A DNA stretch of 64,000 nucleotides, from positions 1-64,000 of the forward strand of contig CAWFTU010000013.1 in NCBI GenBank assembly GCA_963818725.1, in the 5' to 3' direction. Of this stretch, positions 58,698 to 64,000 are shown one piece after another (the first letter of the stretch is position 1; each line of letters opens with the position of its first letter). The translations under genes and the position numbers were made by a program. The notes under the pieces are model-generated. The model made no database searches and had not been told where the DNA came from. It saw only the letters and a list, made by a program, of their open reading frames with translations. Source of the DNA: DATFDN01 sp963818725 (GTDB lineage: Bacteria > Pseudomonadota > Alphaproteobacteria > Acetobacterales > Acetobacteraceae).

Positions 58698-61600
58698 CTA
58701 CTCCGCCGCGACCGCCACCGCCTCCCGCGCCGGCGCGCAGAGCCGGTCCAGCAGCGCCTGCCGCCGCTCCATGGCTTTGGCGCGGTTCGCTTCCTTCACC
58801 GGCCCGAAGCCGCGGATCTCGTCGGGCAACGTGGCCAGGGCGATCGCCGTCGCTAGCGTCTGTGGCCGCAGGGCCGCCATCGCCGTGCGCATGTCGGCCA
58901 TGTACTCCCCGATCAGCGCCCGTTCCCATCGCCGCTCCGCCTGACGCCCGAACAGATCGAGCTTGGTGCCCCGGAGATGCTTGCCGTGACGCAGCGCCCG
59001 GAACAACGGCACGGCCACGCGGCCGGAGATCGCGATCTTGCGGCGCCGGCCCGTGGCGGGATCGATGCCGCGCACCAGCGGCGGGGAGAGGTGAAAGGCG
59101 GGCGCCTCGCCATACGTCGCCGCCGCGTGCAGCCGGGCGACCTCGGTACTCGTCCTTGTACGCCATGACGCGGAACAGGTTCTCGGCCACCGCGCGGGTG
59201 AAGCGCCCCGCCTGGCCGAGCGTGCCCACTTCCGCCGCGCGCGCCTCGGCGACGAAGTCGCGGTAGCGTTTCGCGTAACGCTTGCTCTGATAGGCGGTCA
59301 GGCGGTTTGCGCGGTCCTCGATCAGCGCGTCTAGATCATCGGGCGCGGCGTCCTGCGCGGGCCTGATGATCTCGTCGGCGATCTCCGGCCGGTGGGCCAG
59401 GATGCGACCCCAAAGGAAGGCGCGCAGGTTGAGCTTCACCGCCGCGCCGTTCAGCTCGATGGCGCGGCGGATCGCCGCCTCGCCCACGGGGATCAGGCCC
59501 CTCTGCCACGCCATGCCAAGCAGCAGCGTGTTCATCGCCTGCGCGTTGCCGAACAGGCGCTCGGCGATGCGCACCGCGTGAAGGTACTGGCTCTGTCCGG
59601 CATCAGTGGCGCGATCGATGGTGCGACAGTGCAGGCCAGCGTCGATCGTGAGGTGCGGGTCGAACTTGAAGTCCGCGCTCGCCGCGAGATCGAGATTGCC
59701 GATAACCGCCGAACGCGGGCCACAGCGTTCCAGCACGTTCGGCCCAGCGCCCACGGCGAGGTCTGCGGCGATCATCAGGTCCGCCTCGCCGAGCGGGACG
59801 CGCACCACGTCGAGCTGATCGGGCTCGCCGATCTGCACATGCGCGACCACGGTGCCGTTCTTCTGCGCCAGCCCGGTGAAGTCGAGCGTGCGCACCTCGC
59901 GGCCCTCGATATGGGCCGCCATCGCGAGGATCTTGCCCGCGGTCACGATGCCGCCGCCGCCAATGCCAGCGAACAGCGCCCGCCAGGGCGAGCGTTCGGG
60001 CAGGACCGGGGCGGGCAGGGGCTCGGCCAACTCCTGCTCAAGATTGGCCCAATGGGGGTCGGCATCCGGTGCCTGCGGCGGGCCGGCGACAGTGACGAAG
60101 CTCGGGCAGAAGCCTTTGAGGCAGGAGAGATCGACGTTGCAGGCGGTCGGGCTGATACGACGCTTGCGCCCGAGCGGCGTCTCGATGGGCTCGATCGCGA
60201 TGCAGGCCGACTGCACCGAGCAGTCGCCGCAATTCTCGCAGACGTCCGGGTTGATCTGCACGCTGCGCGTGGGCTGGGAGAGCTTGCCGCGCTTGCGGCG
60301 GCGGCGCTTCTCGGTGGCGCAGACCTGGTCGTAGATCAGCGCCGAGACGCCTGGATAGGTCCGCAGGTCGCGCTGGACCGCGTCCAGCTCCTCGCGCGGG
60401 TGCCGGGTCGTGCCGGCCGGCAGGGCGGAGGCGGGAGGCAGGCGCTCAGCCTCGTCGGCCACGACGGCGATGCGCTTGACGCCCTCCGCCGCGACCTGGG
60501 CGGCGATCTGCGGCACGGTGAAGCCGCCCTCGGCCGGCTGGCCGCCGGTCATCGCCACCGCATCGTTGACCAGGATTTTGTAGGTGATCGCGGTGCCGGC
60601 GGCGACCGCCTGGCGGATCGCGAGAGTGCCCGAGTGGGTGTAGGTGCCGTCGCCGATATTGGCGAAGACGTGCTTGGTGTCGGTAAACGGGGCGAGGCCG
60701 ACCCAGGTGACGCCCTCGCCGCCCATGTGGGTGAAGGTGCGGGTCGCGTCGCCGTGGTCGAGCGCCATGAAGTGGCAGCCGATGCCGGCGGTGGCGAAGC
60801 TGCCATCCGGCAGGCGGGTGGAGGTGCCGTGCGGGCAGCCGGCGCAGAAGGCGGGCGTCCGGCGCAGCAAGCCGGCCGGGCGCTGCGGGTGCGGCACAGT
60901 GGAGGGCGCCGGGACATCCAGCCCCGAGTCCGCAAGGAAGCGCGCGAGCGCGGTGCCGACCGCTTCCGGCGACAGCTCCATCAGCGGAGAGAGCAGGGGA
61001 GCGCCGCGCGCGTCCACCTTGCCCGCGATCTCCGGCCGTTCGTCCGATGGCAAGTTGTACAGCGCGTCGCGGATCTGCGCTTCCACGAAGCTGCGCTTTT
61101 CCTCGATCACGAGAATGGCGCGCTTGCCGCGCGCGAACGCGCGCAGCCCTTCGGTCTCCAGTGGCCAGGTGAGCCCGACCTTGTAGAGGGCGAGTTGCGG
61201 ATGCCCGGCCAGCCCCATGCGCCGCAGCGCGTGCAGCGCGTCTGTGTGGGCCTTGCCCACGGTGACGAGGCCGATCGGCGCGTCGGGGGCACCAAGGATC
61301 ACGCGATCCAGCCGGTTCGCGCGCGCCCAGGCAAGCACGGAGGGCAGCCGCTCGTTGATCACCCGGCGCTCTAACTCCATGCGATCAGCAGGGAAGGAGA
61401 GATGGGGATCGTAGTTGAGCCCGTGCGGCGGGACCGCGAAATCGGGCCGGGTAAAGGCGCGCGCAGCCGGGATCGTGATGGTCGCCGACTGCTCGGCGGT
61501 CTCGGCCGTGGTCTTGAGCGCGATCCACAGGCCCGAAAAGCGAGACAGCGCGATACCCGCCAGGCCGAAATCGATGATGTCCTGCACCGAGGCCGGGTTC

Positions 61601-62128
61601 AGCACGGGAATGAACCAGCCCGCGAAAAGCGGCTCGGTCTGATGGGGGTAGGTGGAGGAATGGGCGCCGTGGTCGTCCCCTGCCACCGCCAGCACGCCGC
61701 CCAGCGCCGACGTGCCGAGCATGGTGGCGCAGTGCAGGGCGTCCCCCGAGCGATCGACGCCCGGCCCCTTGCCGTACCAGATGCCGAACACGCCGTCGGC
61801 CTTGCGATTGGGGAAGGAGTCGATCTGCTGCGCGCCCCAGAGCATGGTGGCCGCCAGAATCCTCGTTGATCCCCGGCTGGAAGCGCACGCCGTGCGCGTC
61901 TAGGATCGCCTGGTGGCGCCACAACTCCTGGTCGAGCCCGCCGAGCGGGGAGCCGCGATAGCCGGAGACCAGCCCCGCGGTGCGCAGCCCGGCGGCGCGG
62001 TCCAGGCGGGCCTGATCCAGCAGCACCCGCACCAGCGCCTGGACTCCCGATAGCAGAACCGGGGCGTCAAGCTCGGCGAAGCGGCTGTCGAGCGTCAGAT
62101 CGGCGAGACGGCCGAGACCGATATCCAT
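58698..62128 (-). pseudogene. indolepyruvate ferredoxin oxidoreductase, fused alpha-beta, two frameshifts
   Basis: The fused enzyme (about 1140 residues) oxidises aryl- or branched-chain 2-oxo acids to acyl-CoA. The first part (62128-61860) has LVSGYRGSPLGGLDQELW and FQPGINED. A duplicated base near 61858 moves to the main frame with MLWGAQQIDSFPNRKADGVFGIWYGKGPGVDRSGDALHC, the thiamine domain (CPHGTSTRLPDGSF) and a Cys cluster CENCGDCSVQSACIAIE. The gamma domain (GIGGGGIVTAGKILAMAA) follows. A second duplication near 59145 (TACGAGG as TACCGAGG) leads to the C-terminal part ending at 58698. Both shifts repair cleanly. Confidence 0.88.
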
Positions 62129-62330
62129 GGCGGATCGCCCCTCGTGGGCGGGCGTCCTCGCCCGCCGGGATCGCCTTTAGGTAGTTGTGGCACCCCGTCG
62201 GCGCAATGGAATCCCGCCCAGTGGACGGAATTCGCAGCGTTGGGCAAGATATCACCCCGTGAGACGCGCGGAATTGTCGCCGCGCGCCCGCATCGCATTC
62301 TAAAACTTGCGGAGGCCGGAGGAGTACGGA

Positions 62331-62521
62331 ATGGACGCCACCCGCATGACGCGCCGCCAGCAGGCGTTCCGGGCGGATTTCCGCGCCCGCATCGTGCGGC
62401 CGTATGTCGGATGGGCTCGTGCGCCGATCGCCGCGACGGGGGGCGGCAACTGGTCTGCGCCCGGCATGTCGCGCACCCGGCCTGGTCCGCGTGGAGGTCG
62501 GGGCAGAGAGCGCGGTGGTGA
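62331..62521 (+). pseudogene. possible sterol desaturase/fatty-acid hydroxylase N-terminal relic
   Basis: ATG 62331, after GGAGGAGTACGGA, gives DATRMTRRQQAFRADFRARIVRPYVGWA, which resembles the N-terminus of fatty-acid hydroxylase family proteins. The sense then passes through other frames (LVCARHVAHPAW) and fades. It appears to be the broken edge of a gene where the AT-richer segment begins. The family guess is weak. Confidence 0.3.
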
Positions 62522-62592
62522 GCGGGATTGGGCGGTGGTGTCGGCGGCGTCGGGCAGGGTAAGGATGGCGGATTTGTAGGAGGATGGGGGCG

Positions 62593-62736
62593 GTGAACGC
62601 CTGGGCCATCCGATCCGTTAAGCTGGTGTCGATGCTGATCTTCTTCGGAGTGCTGGTAGCGGCGATCGCTGCAATGAGGGGTGGGGCTTTGAAGGCTCGA
62701 AGCAAGCTTCTAAAGAGACGTAGAAGCGATTTCTGA
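62593..62736 (+). CDS. possible small membrane protein
   Basis: GTG 62593 opens 47 residues with one hydrophobic segment (SMLIFFGVLVAAIAAM) and a basic tail (KARSKLLKRRRSDF), a pattern seen in small inner-membrane peptides. A GGAGG lies 10 bases upstream. Not recognised; it may be chance. Confidence 0.22.
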   Translation: MNAWAIRSVKLVSMLIFFGVLVAAIAAMRGGALKARSKLLKRRRSDF

Positions 62737-62810
62737 TCTCCTTAGAAATCCGGCATACTGCTGAGCACACGATTCCTACTGAACCCGAGAGACTCGAGGA
62801 ACCAGGCATC

Positions 62811-63427
62811 ATGCGAGGAGAGGCGCCACAAACGAACCCGGAGATCAATTTTATCCCAGAACTAGCTGGCAGAAAATTCGCAACTATTCTCGCTGATCCC
62901 CCTCGGCAGTTCACAAATAGAACCGGGAAGGTTGCACCTGAGCATAAGCGAACTCAGCCGCTACAGGACCATGAGCGTGGAGGAGATCTGCGCGATCCCT
63001 ATCGCAACATTTATTAGAGCCGTCGTATCTGTACCTTTGGGTTCCGAATGCTCGTCTTCCCGAGGGTCTCCTCGTAATGAAATGTTGGGGTTTTCAATAT
63101 AAAGCTAACATAATTTGGCACAAACTCCGAAAGGATGGGAAGAGTGACGGACGAGGCGTCGGGTTTTACTTCAGGAACGTAACAGAAATACTTCTATTTG
63201 GCACACGTGGAAAGAACGGATGTACCCTCAAGCTCGGACGTACGCAAGTCAATTACATTGGCACGCGGAAACGTGAGCACAGCCGCAAGCCCGATGAGCA
63301 ATACCAAATCATCGAGGGGTGCAGCCCTGGGCCGTACTTGGAGTTATTTGCCCGAGGTGACCGACCCGGTTGGACTGCTTGGGGTCAAGAGGCGGAGGCA
63401 GGCTACGAACCGAGTTGGCCGACGTGA
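62811..63427 (+). pseudogene. MT-A70 family adenine DNA methyltransferase, two frameshifts and altered catalytic motif
   Basis: ATG 62811 starts a frame with GRKFATILADPPRQFTNRTGKVAPEHKR. A one-base shift near 62953 leads to LSRYRTMSVEEICAIPIA. Another near 63007 leads to HLLEPSYLYLWVPNARLPEGLLVMKCWGF, KANIIWHKLRKDGKSDGRGVGFYFRNVTEILLFG and REHSRKPDEQYQIIEGCSPGPYLELFARG to 63427. This order is typical of MT-A70 (M.MunI-like) N6-adenine methyltransferases. The catalytic DPPW reads DPPR (CGG where TGG is expected), which should abolish activity. GC content is lower than in the rest of the window. Confidence 0.82.
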
Positions 63428-63505
63428 CGCGCATAATTCCGCCGCGGAACGACGTGTGGTTCTTCCAACAATTGATAAAAGCCGACTTGCCTAAGGTCGC
63501 AATAT

Positions 63506-64000
63506 ATGTGGAGTTCGTATGGCCGCGAAGAGGATTGGAGACCAGGAAGCTTCACGAAGAACTTCAGCTGGGAGGATAAGTCTCGGGGATTATCAGAGCT
63601 CCGCGATAGCATAAGAATAGGTTTTGCTGGGGAGATGCAGGATGTGAGGCGAGATGAATTTTGTAATCGCGTCGCGGAGTTTGGACGGATAGATTACATA
63701 CCCGCGAATTTTTTCTTATTTAATAAAATTATTGATGGAATAGATTACATTATTGCTGACGAGTTGGTCTTCCAGGCTTTAACAGATGACCGTCCAGATC
63801 GGTTCGACAAGCTGGCTCTTTTCACTTTCAATTTCAGCTTTTCAGGAAAATGGCGAACGGCCACCGCCTACCAAAGGCGGCCTGCTCTTTGGGCTTATCA
63901 CTACACAAGGGATCGAGTAGGGGCACAATTTCATTGGAATACTTCCCTTGTGACTGCCGATGATATACAGAAGTTACTAGAAGATGATCCAAGATATAAG
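63506..64000 (+). CDS. unrecognised protein next to the methyltransferase, runs off right edge
   Basis: ATG 63506 opens a frame to the window end (165 residues): MWSSYGREEDWRPGSFTKNFSW, LRDSIRIGFAGEMQDVRRDEF, IDYIPANFFLFNKIIDGIDYIIADELVFQALTDDRPDRFDKLALFTFNFSF, RRPALWAYHYTRDRVGAQFHWNTSLVTADDIQKLLEDDPRY. It is acidic/aromatic with no signal peptide. I cannot assign a family. The position 79 bases after a DNA methyltransferase, and the shared AT-rich composition, suggest a restriction or other defence partner. That is inference from context only. Confidence 0.6.
   Translation, partial: MWSSYGREEDWRPGSFTKNFSWEDKSRGLSELRDSIRIGFAGEMQDVRRDEFCNRVAEFGRIDYIPANFFLFNKIIDGIDYIIADELVFQALTDDRPDRFDKLALFTFNFSFSGKWRTATAYQRRPALWAYHYTRDRVGAQFHWNTSLVTADDIQKLLEDDPRYK

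Noticed and set aside
59392..61374. 660-codon plus-strand frame opposite iorAB
   Set aside because: Shadow frame; the minus strand carries the thiamine, 4Fe-4S and gamma domains.

Overview
The window is high-GC DNA (most coding third positions are G or C) with an alphaproteobacterial gene order: proA-nadD-rsfS, truB-rpsO-pnp, a fused indolepyruvate oxidoreductase, pgpA, a PduO-type adenosyltransferase and a Tim44-like protein. My best guess is Rhodospirillales, probably Acetobacteraceae. This is inference from gene content and codon use; there is no rRNA or tRNA gene here to confirm it.

Layout. 1-1.1 kb: an IS3-family remnant abutting a truncated OsmC-like gene. 1.2-6.8 kb: D-amino-acid transaminase, proA (frameshifted), nadD, rsfS and an MHS-type transporter. 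6.8-11.4 kb: a MaoC protein, a large membrane-anchored P-loop NTPase ending in near-identical 123-bp repeats, and an HpcH/HpaI aldolase. 11.5-19 kb: an MFS gene with an amber stop, a Phd-VapC pair, truB-rpsO-pnp and a nitronate monooxygenase. 19-27 kb: an MFS gene split by a MITE, a secreted SnoaL-like protein, an IS4-type element, an IS5 remnant, and a CoA-transferase A/B pair interrupted by a sugar ABC transporter cassette. 27.8-35.3 kb: CaiB transferase, CDF transporter, TonB-like protein, adenosyltransferase, IS630, pgpA, a MaoC pair, DUF1127 and LysR. 35.3-41 kb: a mercuric-reductase-like gene carrying an IS1595 element and a second MITE, then an hxlR-emrA-emrB efflux operon. 41-50 kb: MaoC, MFS/ArsR, and a sugar-acid module (enolase-superfamily cycloisomerase with a complete rhamnose/ribose-type ABC transporter). 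50-53 kb: a cobalt-type, apparently three-subunit nitrile hydratase operon broken by an IS630 element. 53-62 kb: GH15 glucoamylase, a Met-rich secreted protein, cytochrome c', LOG, histidine phosphatase, Tim44 and iorAB. 62.3-64 kb: base composition becomes AT-richer, with a damaged MT-A70 DNA methyltransferase followed by an unrecognised gene that runs off the edge, like the start of a defence island.

Two kinds of damage run through the window. One is clean insertion: IS3, IS4, IS5, IS1595, two IS630 elements and two MITEs, several with exact target duplications that allow the host gene to be reconstructed. The other is a series of single-base frameshifts, many of them one-base duplications, including in genes expected to be needed (proA, iorAB). 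Several share the same local sequence context, so a systematic sequencing error has to be considered before calling them pseudogenes. A third theme is a dispersed palindromic GC-rich repeat (nine copies at six loci) that in three places is read as protein sequence.
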